Below are positions 48,947-56,755 of a stretch of 64,000 nucleotides of DNA, piece after piece. The stretch lies in assembly GCA_046590575.1 (NCBI GenBank), contig JBKJUS010000107.1, forward strand, positions 43,102-107,101. Reading direction: 5' to 3'. Under the pieces are notes generated by a model that was not told where the DNA came from, ran no database searches, and was given only the letters and a program-made list of their open reading frames with translations. Source of the stretch: DATLNF01 sp046590575 (lineage in GTDB: Bacteria; Actinomycetota; Actinomycetes; BP-191). Position numbers and translations under genes: made by a program. Position 1 is the first letter of the stretch; the number at the start of each line of letters is the position of its first letter.

Positions 48947-51457
48947 ATGACCGAGACCGTGGGGGACCGCGCGAACGGCGCTGACGGTGCTGACGGAGCT
49001 GAGTCTGACGACCGCTACGACGTACACGCGGCCGAGCATCGGTGGCTGGCCGAGTGGGATCGGATCGGGCTCTATCGGGCCGGCGGGGATGACGACCCGC
49101 GACCGCGTAAGTACATCCTCGACATGTTCAGCTACCCAAGTGGCGACCTGCACATGGGGCACGCCGAGGTCTACTCCATCGGCGATGTCGGCGCGCGTTA
49201 CTGGATGATGCGCGGCTACAACGTGATGCACCCGGTGGGCTTCGACTCGTTCGGGCTGCCGGCCGAGAACGCTGCGATCAAGCGAGGGCTTGACCCCGTG
49301 GCCTGGACCTATTCCAACATCGAGACCCAGTCGGAGGGCTACCGCAAGTTCGCGGTGAGCTTCGACTGGAGCCGGCAGCTGGCGACCAGTGACCCGGGGT
49401 ACTACCGGTGGACACAGTGGCTCTTCCTGCGCTTCTTCGAGAAGGGGTTGGCCTACCGCAAGGCTAGTCCGGTCAACTGGTGCCCCAATGACCAGACCGT
49501 GCTGGCTAACGAGCAGGTCGTCGCAGGCAAGTGCGAGCGCTGCGGTGCTGAAGTGACGAAGCGCAACCTGACCCAGTGGTATTTCCGCATCACCGACTAC
49601 GCCGACCGCCTGCTCGACGACATGGTCGAGCTCGAGGGTCATTGGTCCGACCACGTGCTGACGATGCAGCGCAACTGGATCGGCCGGTCGGTCGGTGCGG
49701 ACGTCGCCTTCGAGATCGAGGACCACGATGCGCCGGTCACGGTCTTCACCACCAGACCAGACACCCTCTTCGGCGCAACGTTCTTCGTCGTCGCGGTCGA
49801 CAGCGACCTGGCTGCCGAGCTGGCTGCGGGCAGTGAGCACGAAGCGGCGTACCTCGCTTACCGCGAGCAGGTTGCGGGCATCAGCGAGATCGACCGGCAG
49901 GCGACGGACCGGCCCAAGACCGGCGTCTTCCTCGGGCGGTACGCCATCAACCCGGTCAACGGCGAGCGTCTGCCGGTCTGGGCGGCCGACTACGTACTGG
50001 CCCACTACGGCACTGGCGCCATCATGGCCGTTCCTGCGCACGACCAGCGCGACCTCGACTTCGCCCGCGAGTTCGACCTGTCGGTGCGCCTTGTCGTGGA
50101 CAGCGGGGTGCCTTCTACCGTCGAGTCGGGCACCGCGATGCCGGGAGATGGCGTCCTGGTCAACAGTGGTGCGTACGACGGACTGCGCAAGGACGAGGCG
50201 ATCGCGCGTATCACCGCAGATCTTGAGCGGCAGGGCAAGGGCAAGCCGGCGATCAACTTTCGCCTGCGCGACTGGTTGTTGTCGCGGCAGCGCTACTGGG
50301 GTGCGCCCATCCCGATCGTGCACTGTGCCGAGTGTGGTGAGGTGGCGGTGCCCGACGACCAGCTGCCGGTCCAGCTGCCGGATCCGACCGCAGTCGACCT
50401 CGCTCCCAAGGGAGTCTCGCCGCTGGCCACCGCGCCCGAGTGGCTCAACGTCGCCTGCCCGAAGTGCGGGAGGGACGCGCAGCGCGACTCCGACACGATG
50501 GACACGTTCGTTGACTCGAGCTGGTACTTCCTGCGCTACTGCTCGCCGGCGTACGAGGACGGGCCTTTCGACCCGGAGCAGGTACGCCGGTGGATGCCGG
50601 TGGCGGAGTACACAGGCGGCAAAGAGCACGCAATCCTGCACCTGCTCTACTCACGCTTCTTCATGAAGGTGCTCTTCGATCTCGGTCTGGTGGACTGCGA
50701 GGAGCCGTTCGCGTCTCTCTACAACCAGGGCATGGTCATCATGGCCGGCTCGAAGATGAGCAAGAGCCGCGGCAATCTGGTCAACCTTCAGGACGAGCTG
50801 GCCGCGCACGGCACCGACGCGGTGCGCGTCACGATGCTTTTCGCGGGACCGCCCGAGGAGGACATCGACTGGGCTGACGTGTCACCCACCGGCGCGCTCA
50901 AGTGGCTCTCCCGGGTGTGGCGTCTCGCTGGCGAGATCGGCAGTGCGCCAGAGGTCGACGAGGCCGAGGACCCGCCGCTGCGCCGTACGACGCACGCGAC
51001 GATCGCCGAAGTCTCGCGGCTGGTCGAGCATCATCGCTTCAACGTCGCGATCGCCCGGCTGATGGAGCTCACCAACACCTTGCGCAAGTCGGTCGACGCC
51101 GGCCATCTCGGGGCACCGTCGGTCAACGAGGCGATGGCCGCGTTGACGACGATGCTCGCGGTCTTCGCGCCGTACACCGCGGAGGAGTGCTGGTCGCGGC
51201 TCGGCCACGCGCCGTCGGTGCACCAGCAGAGCTGGCCGGTGCATGACCCGGAGTTGTCTGTCGCCCAACAGGTGACCTGCGTCGTGCAGGTGAACGGCAA
51301 GCTCCGCGACCGGATCGAGGTGGCGCCCGACATCGAGGAGGCGCCGCTGCGCGAACTTGCCCTGGCCACCGAGGGCGCTCAGCGGGCGATCGCTGGAGCT
51401 ACCGTCCGCACCGTCGTCGTACGGCCGCCGAAGCTCGTCAACATCGTCCTCGGCTGA
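48947..51457 (+). CDS. leuS: Leucyl-tRNA synthetase
   Basis: LeuRS charges tRNA-Leu. The 836-residue class I enzyme has the HIGH-type motif HMGH in SYPSGDLHMGHAEVYS, the KMSKS motif in GSKMSKSRGNLV, an editing domain between them (TTRPDTLFGATFFVVA) and a zinc-like CxxC site. ATG 48947 follows GGGAG. Expression is probably governed by the leader at 48818 and the terminator at 48882. Confidence 0.97.
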   Translation: MTETVGDRANGADGADGAESDDRYDVHAAEHRWLAEWDRIGLYRAGGDDDPRPRKYILDMFSYPSGDLHMGHAEVYSIGDVGARYWMMRGYNVMHPVGFDSFGLPAENAAIKRGLDPVAWTYSNIETQSEGYRKFAVSFDWSRQLATSDPGYYRWTQWLFLRFFEKGLAYRKASPVNWCPNDQTVLANEQVVAGKCERCGAEVTKRNLTQWYFRITDYADRLLDDMVELEGHWSDHVLTMQRNWIGRSVGADVAFEIEDHDAPVTVFTTRPDTLFGATFFVVAVDSDLAAELAAGSEHEAAYLAYREQVAGISEIDRQATDRPKTGVFLGRYAINPVNGERLPVWAADYVLAHYGTGAIMAVPAHDQRDLDFAREFDLSVRLVVDSGVPSTVESGTAMPGDGVLVNSGAYDGLRKDEAIARITADLERQGKGKPAINFRLRDWLLSRQRYWGAPIPIVHCAECGEVAVPDDQLPVQLPDPTAVDLAPKGVSPLATAPEWLNVACPKCGRDAQRDSDTMDTFVDSSWYFLRYCSPAYEDGPFDPEQVRRWMPVAEYTGGKEHAILHLLYSRFFMKVLFDLGLVDCEEPFASLYNQGMVIMAGSKMSKSRGNLVNLQDELAAHGTDAVRVTMLFAGPPEEDIDWADVSPTGALKWLSRVWRLAGEIGSAPEVDEAEDPPLRRTTHATIAEVSRLVEHHRFNVAIARLMELTNTLRKSVDAGHLGAPSVNEAMAALTTMLAVFAPYTAEECWSRLGHAPSVHQQSWPVHDPELSVAQQVTCVVQVNGKLRDRIEVAPDIEEAPLRELALATEGAQRAIAGATVRTVVVRPPKLVNIVLG

Positions 51458-51496
51458 GCTGACCGCCTCGATCGGCCGCTGGCACTCGCCGCTCTG

Positions 51497-51548
51497 CGTT
51501 GTGGGGAGGATTCCGGTCGTTAGAGCGACCGCAATCGTCCCCACAACG
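51497..51548. terminator. Strong palindrome between convergent leuS and carboxypeptidase genes
   Basis: 51497-51519 and 51526-51548 are inverted repeats (21 of 23 matching) around a six-base loop TTAGAG. The element lies between the leuS stop and the stop of the convergent gene at 51549. It probably acts as a bidirectional terminator; it could also be another repetitive palindrome type. Confidence 0.75.
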
Positions 51549-54302
51549 TCAGATGACCGCGCTACCGGAGGGGCGGCGGACGCGCACCGCGACCGCGAGA
51601 CCGAGCGCCGCGGCGGCGAGAGCGAGCCACGGTGCGTTGCCGCCCGTAGCCGGCAGCGGCGCGGGTGCGGGTCGCGGTGCGGGTCGCGGTGCCGGTGCGG
51701 GCGCCGGCGCCGGCGCCGGGAGGGGCGCCTTCGTCGTACCCCGCGGGTTCACGTGGTCGAACATGTTCCGCGCGAGCTCGTAGCCGGTGTAGGTCAGCGC
51801 ATAGTCGGCGACCCCGAAGCGGTGGTCGTTGGCCAGTGTTGGCATCGGCAGCAGCGAGCCGAGCACGCGGACCTGCCCCTGGCCAAGCGGGATTTCGCCG
51901 AAGGTGATGTCCGCACCGCCGAGGCGACCCACCACGCGACCGCCGGCTCCTTCGAAAGCATCCGGCGCAATGCTCCACTGCGGGATGGTGACGCCGTTCT
52001 CGGCCTCGCCCGGGAGGGAGAAGCCCAGCGGGACCGGCTCGGTCACCTGATGGCGGTTATTGGCCCCTTCGGCGGCTCCCGGCTGGTTGACGTTGGCGGC
52101 CAGCGGGTCCTCGTAGGTGACTTCGAGGACTCCTTCGAACTCCCGCTGGAACTCCACATGGCCGGCGTAGACCGCGCCCTCGGTCACCGAGCCGCCCGCC
52201 ACCACACCCATCAGCTCGAGAGCACTGAGCGCGCCGTCGGTGAGGACCAGGTTGCCGCCCTGCTGGACGAAGGACTTCGCCTTGGCTGCGATCACGCGGT
52301 CGGTCTGGATCGCCGTCTTGTCTGCAGCCACTAGCGTGTCGAACTTCGTTAGGTCGACGGCACCAGAGCGGACCTGCTCGGGAGACACCGGGGTGAGCTG
52401 GTCCGGGCTCGCGACGAACGGCTTGAGCTCTTCGAAGAAGTCGATGTTCGACGCGTTTACGGCTTTCTGACCCGGGTCGGGCCAGGCCGGCGCGCGAGTG
52501 AAGTCGACGAAGAGGCTGATGGGGGTCGGCACTGGCCCCGTGATGCGCACCCGGTAGTCACCGGGCACCGGGAAGTTGAGATCGACCTTCATGCCGGACT
52601 GCAGATAGAGGGGCGACTGGTTGAAGTCGCGGACCTGCTCGACCCACTCGCCGTTGTCCATCCGGTCGATGAAGACGCTGAGTGTCGCACCGCCTCCTAC
52701 CCCTTGGAGGCTGCCGTAAGTCGTCTGCGCCGCGATGCCCCCGTTGTAGAACCCGTCAGCAGGGCCCTTGACCGCGAACTCGTAGGTCGTCGCCCCGCTG
52801 CCGGAGTGCGCGAGCGTCGTGGTGAGGTCCTCCTGCGCTTGCAGGCCGGCGGGTGCGACCGGCGACGGGCGAGCGGCCTGGGTCACCCGCTTGGGGTTCG
52901 TCAGGTAGGCCGCACGGCCCTTGAACCGGAAGGTCTGGTCCTCGGGTAGAAGAGAGAAGTTGAGCATCGAGTAGATCAGCGACTTGTTGCCGTCGACGTG
53001 CAGCTGCTCCGCGGTCTGGATGTAGCAGTTGCCGGTGCCGCAGTTGGCCAGGTGGGACAACGACATCTCGTTGTCGATGCCATCGGCGTCCAGGCCCATC
53101 GGAGAGTCGATCCAGTCACCGAAGGCGCCAGTCACCGTGTAGTCGATGGTGTCCCAGATGGTGCCCCACTGGACGCCGTAGATGCGTCCGGTCTCGTCAC
53201 ACTCATCGGTGGTGGGGTCGCCGACGAACGCACATGACGGGGGCTGGTCGTTCGGCTTGATGATCGGGTTCCAGGCCAACCGAGTCTCAGCGTCAGCCCA
53301 GGCGCCTTTGGTGAACTGCAGCGTCCTGCGGTCCTTGCCGTAGGGCCGCTGGCTGCCGCCGAGGAGGGTGAAGGAGAACGCCCGGTCGATGAGCTGGCCG
53401 TGCAGGTCGATGCCGCCCGTCCACTTGGCTTTGCCGTTGACCTTCGGGCCGATGGCCTGCAGCACCTTGCCGAAGGAGCGGGTCTCCGGCTCCGACCACG
53501 GCGTGTAGGCCTTGCGGGTCCAGCCGACCGCGGGCCAGTCGCGGTTCATGTCGACGCCGTTGCCGTTGTAACGCTGGAACGACGGGCTCGCGTTGGTCAG
53601 GTCACCGCGACGCCAGCCGTCCGGGTTCGCCAGTACGAAGTAGATGCTCGACTTCCGCAGCACCTCGCCGGTCGGGAGGCTCGTGTCGTCGGTCTCCATC
53701 ACCGGCTGCTCGGGTGTCGTCGCGCCCCACGTGGCGAGGTCCTCGGCGGCGCGCAGCCCGCCTTCGATGCCGGCGCGCTCGATGCCGTGGATCGACAGCG
53801 GGAAGACGAAGTGCTCCTTGGTTTTCTCCGGCACCGAGGACTTCTCATCGGTGATGCGGACGAGGGTGAGCGGCGACTTCGACCGTTCGAGGGTGCTCAG
53901 CGGCACGCCGGCTGTCATGCCTTCGCCCTCGGCGGTGTTGAGGATGTCGGGGAAGTCTGACGACAGGTCGTAGATCTCGACGAAGTCCGGGTACCTGCTC
54001 TCGAGGTAGTTCAGCCCGCTGATCGCCTCGGCGTACTGGATGAACTGTGTCGCGCGGCAGACCGCGTTGCCCTTCGCGTACGGCGACTCGCCGGGCAGCG
54101 CGGACGGTGAGGGGGCGAAGGCCTGCGGGTCGGGGAAGACCCGGCCGCAGACCGTGTAGAGAGCGTCGCTGTCGGCCACCGGAGTGGCCGTCGCCACCCG
54201 GTCGGCGCCGACCTTCGGCAGCGGCATCGTCGCCAAGGCGACCGGCAGGAGAAGGATGCTCGCGGAGGCGAGCGATCGACGAGACATCAGCCGACGGGAC
54301 AC
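51549..54302 (-). CDS. Sortase-anchored M14 zinc carboxypeptidase
   Basis: The 917-residue product has a signal peptide, an M14 domain (zinc ligands in SIHGIERAG and GIDLHGQ; NPDGWRRGDL; RDWPAVG), a long beta-rich middle region, a Pro/Ala linker (PAPAPAPAPAPRP) and a C-terminal cell wall sorting signal: LPATGG, hydrophobic helix, basic tail. GTG 54302 is chosen with GAGG five bases upstream; an ATG at 54287 is also possible. Secreted M14 enzymes in Actinomycetota often cut exopeptides; the anchoring to peptidoglycan by sortase is predicted from the motif. Confidence 0.88.
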   Translation of the reverse strand: MSRRLMSRRSLASASILLLPVALATMPLPKVGADRVATATPVADSDALYTVCGRVFPDPQAFAPSPSALPGESPYAKGNAVCRATQFIQYAEAISGLNYLESRYPDFVEIYDLSSDFPDILNTAEGEGMTAGVPLSTLERSKSPLTLVRITDEKSSVPEKTKEHFVFPLSIHGIERAGIEGGLRAAEDLATWGATTPEQPVMETDDTSLPTGEVLRKSSIYFVLANPDGWRRGDLTNASPSFQRYNGNGVDMNRDWPAVGWTRKAYTPWSEPETRSFGKVLQAIGPKVNGKAKWTGGIDLHGQLIDRAFSFTLLGGSQRPYGKDRRTLQFTKGAWADAETRLAWNPIIKPNDQPPSCAFVGDPTTDECDETGRIYGVQWGTIWDTIDYTVTGAFGDWIDSPMGLDADGIDNEMSLSHLANCGTGNCYIQTAEQLHVDGNKSLIYSMLNFSLLPEDQTFRFKGRAAYLTNPKRVTQAARPSPVAPAGLQAQEDLTTTLAHSGSGATTYEFAVKGPADGFYNGGIAAQTTYGSLQGVGGGATLSVFIDRMDNGEWVEQVRDFNQSPLYLQSGMKVDLNFPVPGDYRVRITGPVPTPISLFVDFTRAPAWPDPGQKAVNASNIDFFEELKPFVASPDQLTPVSPEQVRSGAVDLTKFDTLVAADKTAIQTDRVIAAKAKSFVQQGGNLVLTDGALSALELMGVVAGGSVTEGAVYAGHVEFQREFEGVLEVTYEDPLAANVNQPGAAEGANNRHQVTEPVPLGFSLPGEAENGVTIPQWSIAPDAFEGAGGRVVGRLGGADITFGEIPLGQGQVRVLGSLLPMPTLANDHRFGVADYALTYTGYELARNMFDHVNPRGTTKAPLPAPAPAPAPAPRPAPRPAPAPLPATGGNAPWLALAAAALGLAVAVRVRRPSGSAVI

Positions 54303-54393
54303 AGGCACCTCAGGTCGCTTGGGGTTTTGTCCGATTCTTCTGCACGGAGGCGCCGGACTCCTGCCCAACACGCCGATCGCCTACCCTGCCGTC

Positions 54394-55239
54394 ATGGCCG
54401 CCCGCCGCCGCGTCGCCGTTGTCACCGACTCGACCGCCTACCTCCCCCCGGGGGTCGCGGAGAAGTACGGCGTCGAAGTCGTGCCCCTGCAGGTCAGCCT
54501 CGGCGGCCGGAAGGCGCTGGAGGGGGTCGATCTCTCGCCCGGTGAGTTCGCGCGCTGGATCAGCGCCCCGGGGCGAGTCGCAGCGACCAGCCAGCCCACG
54601 CCCGCGGCGTTTCACGACGCATGGCACCGGTCGGCTGCCGACGGCATTGTCTCGATCCACCTGTCCTCGGGTCTGTCCGGCACCGTATCCGCAGCGGGCG
54701 TCGGGGCGACGTCGTACGACGGAGAGGTTCGGGTCGTCGACAGCATGTCCACGGCGATGGGCCTGGGCTTTCCCGTGTTGGCCGCGGCAGAGGCCGCCGC
54801 TGTTGGCGCGGACCTCGACGAGGTCGTGGCGGCTGCGGAGCGCGCGGTCACTGGCACTCGGACCTTCTTCTACGTCGACACCCTCGACCACCTCCGGCGA
54901 GGAGGTCGAGTCCGCGCGGCTGCGGCGCTCGTGGGGACGGCTCTGTCGGTCAAACCGTTGCTGCACATCAAGGGCGGCCGGATCGACCTGCTCGAGAAGG
55001 TGCGCACCTCGGCGAAAGCGATTGCGCGTCTCGAGGAGTTGGTCAGAGCAGAGGCAGGTGACGGACCGGTGGACATCGCGGTCCACCACCTGGCGGCACC
55101 CGAGCGCGCGGGGCTGTTGGCGGAGCGGCTGCGCACATCAGTGCCCGGGGTGCAGACGCTGTTCGAGAGCGAGGTGGGAGCGGTCGTCGGGGCGCATGTG
55201 GGGCCCGGCTTGCTCGGCGTGGTCGTCCACCGCCGGTGA
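54394..55239 (+). CDS. DegV family fatty-acid-binding protein
   Basis: The 281-residue product starts RRRVAVVTDSTAYLPP, the DegV opening, and has SQPTPAAF, HLSSGLSGT and DTLDHLRRGGR, which bind fatty acids in this family. DegV proteins (FakB type) present fatty acids to kinases. It overlaps plsY by GTGA, fitting a role in phospholipid acyl supply. A longer frame from 54184 is rejected. Confidence 0.92.
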   Translation: MAARRRVAVVTDSTAYLPPGVAEKYGVEVVPLQVSLGGRKALEGVDLSPGEFARWISAPGRVAATSQPTPAAFHDAWHRSAADGIVSIHLSSGLSGTVSAAGVGATSYDGEVRVVDSMSTAMGLGFPVLAAAEAAAVGADLDEVVAAAERAVTGTRTFFYVDTLDHLRRGGRVRAAAALVGTALSVKPLLHIKGGRIDLLEKVRTSAKAIARLEELVRAEAGDGPVDIAVHHLAAPERAGLLAERLRTSVPGVQTLFESEVGAVVGAHVGPGLLGVVVHRR

Positions 55240-55814
55240 CCGTGCTCGTCCTGGCCGTCGCCGTCGGCTATCTCGTCGGGTCGACCTCACCTGCCTCGAT
55301 GGTCGCCCGGGCCCGGGGAGTAGACCTGCGCGGTGGCGGCTCGGGCAATCCTGGAGCCACCAACGTGGGCCGGTTGCTGGGCCGCCGGCTCGGGATCGTG
55401 GTCGCGGTGCTGGACGTCGCGAAGGGTGCGCTGCCGGCCGCGCTGTTCGGACTGGCCGCTCATGAGGCGGGCTTGGCCGCCGGCGCGGCTGCCGTGGTCG
55501 GCCACGTGACCTCGCCGTGGCTGCGGGGCCGCGGCGGCAAGGGGGCGGCGACCGCGGGCGGAGCGATCCTGGGCTCGCACCCACTCTGGGCTGCCGTCGT
55601 CATCTGCGTGTGGATCGTCGTCGCGCTGACCACCCGATGGGTTGCACTCGCCTCGATCTGCGCCGCGCTCACCCTGCCCGTGGTCGTGCTGGTCGCCGAC
55701 CGCACCTGGGTTGAGTTGGCCTGGGCGGCGCCCATCGCCGTCCTCGTAGTCGCGCGCCATCGCCGCAACGTCACGCGGTGGTGGGCGGGCCGCCGTACCA
55801 GTGCAGTGCGCTAG
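55236..55814 (+). CDS. plsY: Glycerol-3-phosphate acyltransferase PlsY
   Basis: PlsY acylates glycerol-3-phosphate from acyl-phosphate. The 192-residue integral membrane protein has the glycerol-phosphate motif GGSGNPGATNVGR and the GRGGKGAATAGG motif, with about five hydrophobic helices. It overlaps the DegV gene, so the two are coupled in phospholipid synthesis. Confidence 0.93.
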   Translation: MTVLVLAVAVGYLVGSTSPASMVARARGVDLRGGGSGNPGATNVGRLLGRRLGIVVAVLDVAKGALPAALFGLAAHEAGLAAGAAAVVGHVTSPWLRGRGGKGAATAGGAILGSHPLWAAVVICVWIVVALTTRWVALASICAALTLPVVVLVADRTWVELAWAAPIAVLVVARHRRNVTRWWAGRRTSAVR

Positions 55815-55838
55815 TCGGCTGCGTGCGCACCCGCCACG

Positions 55839-55898
55839 CTCACCTCCGCGGTACGACGGTGACACGCGCCGAGTGTTGCGTCGTACCGCGGAGTCGAA
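55839..55898 (-). repeat. Palindromic repeat element, copy 2
   Basis: CTCCGCGGTACGACG at 55844-55858 and its reverse complement at 55879-55893 are perfect 15-base arms with a 20-base spacer. The reverse complement of 55839-55898 resembles the element at 41365-41424 over arms and part of the spacer. It lies after plsY. Confidence 0.85.
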
Positions 55899-55972
55899 CG
55901 AGGGCGGAGTCGCCATCCACAGATCGGAGGGTGACGGGGTCACGGCGCACCGCGCGCTCGTAGCGTCGAGAG

Positions 55973-56755
55973 GTGTCCAACCCTCTTCATCGCCTACGCC
56001 GAACGGCACCGCTGGAGCTGGCCACCGAGGCCCGTGACCGGCTGTCCCGGCTGCTCGGCGGCCCGGCCGCGGGCCCAACCGGCCCAAAGACCGACGAAAC
56101 AGGGGCGGACGAAACAGGCGCGGACAAAACAGGCGCGGACGCCGTGCCCACTGGTCCACTCGGTTCCCCGGTGCTGCTCGACCCGGCCCGGCGGGGCGCG
56201 CTCGCGTTGGCCGGCGTCGCACTGCTCGCGACAGTCGTGACTGGCGGGCTGGTGTGGCGGTCGAGACCGCGCCCGGTCACCCTGCTTCCTCCGACGGTGG
56301 TGCCCTCGGCCGGGGTCGTTGCCGCCGAGGTCGTGATCGACGTGCAGGGCGCCGTACGCCGACCGGGGCTGGTCACCTTGCCGGGGGGTGCTCGCGTCGC
56401 CGACGCGATCGCCGCGGCGGGCGGAATGCGTCCGGGTGCGACGACGGCCGGGCTCAATCTGGCGCGGCGACTCACTGACGGCGAGCAGGTCGTGGTCCTG
56501 CCACCTGGCGCCACGCCGGCCCCGTCGGCGAGGAGCGGTGCCGAGTCCGGCGTCGGGTCGGGGAGCCGGCTCGACCTCAACCTCGCCACGCTCGAGCAGC
56601 TGGATGCGCTGCCCGGGGTGGGGCCGGTCACCGCGCGGCGGATCCTGGCCTGGCGGGCCGAGCATGGTCGATTCGCCACCGTCGACCAGCTGCGCGAGAT
56701 CGAAGGCATTGGTGACAAGCGGTTCGAGTCGCTGCGCGAGTTGGTGGTCGTGTGA
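55973..56755 (+). CDS. comEA: ComEA-like competence DNA-binding protein
   Basis: The 260-residue product has one membrane helix (about 77-98), an SLBB-like region (VVIDVQGAVRRPGLVTLPGG) and a helix-hairpin-helix pair at the end (LDALPGVGPVTARRILAWR, IEGIGDKRFESLRE). Just before the membrane region are three repeats of about five residues (DETGA/DETGA/DKTGA). comEC follows with a four-base overlap. It probably binds DNA outside the membrane for uptake. Confidence 0.92.
   Translation: MSNPLHRLRRTAPLELATEARDRLSRLLGGPAAGPTGPKTDETGADETGADKTGADAVPTGPLGSPVLLDPARRGALALAGVALLATVVTGGLVWRSRPRPVTLLPPTVVPSAGVVAAEVVIDVQGAVRRPGLVTLPGGARVADAIAAAGGMRPGATTAGLNLARRLTDGEQVVVLPPGATPAPSARSGAESGVGSGSRLDLNLATLEQLDALPGVGPVTARRILAWRAEHGRFATVDQLREIEGIGDKRFESLRELVVV

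Noticed and set aside
48911..50641. 576-residue minus-strand frame opposite leuS
   Set aside because: It is antisense to a certain housekeeping gene and has low-complexity Arg/Val/His-rich content with no motif.
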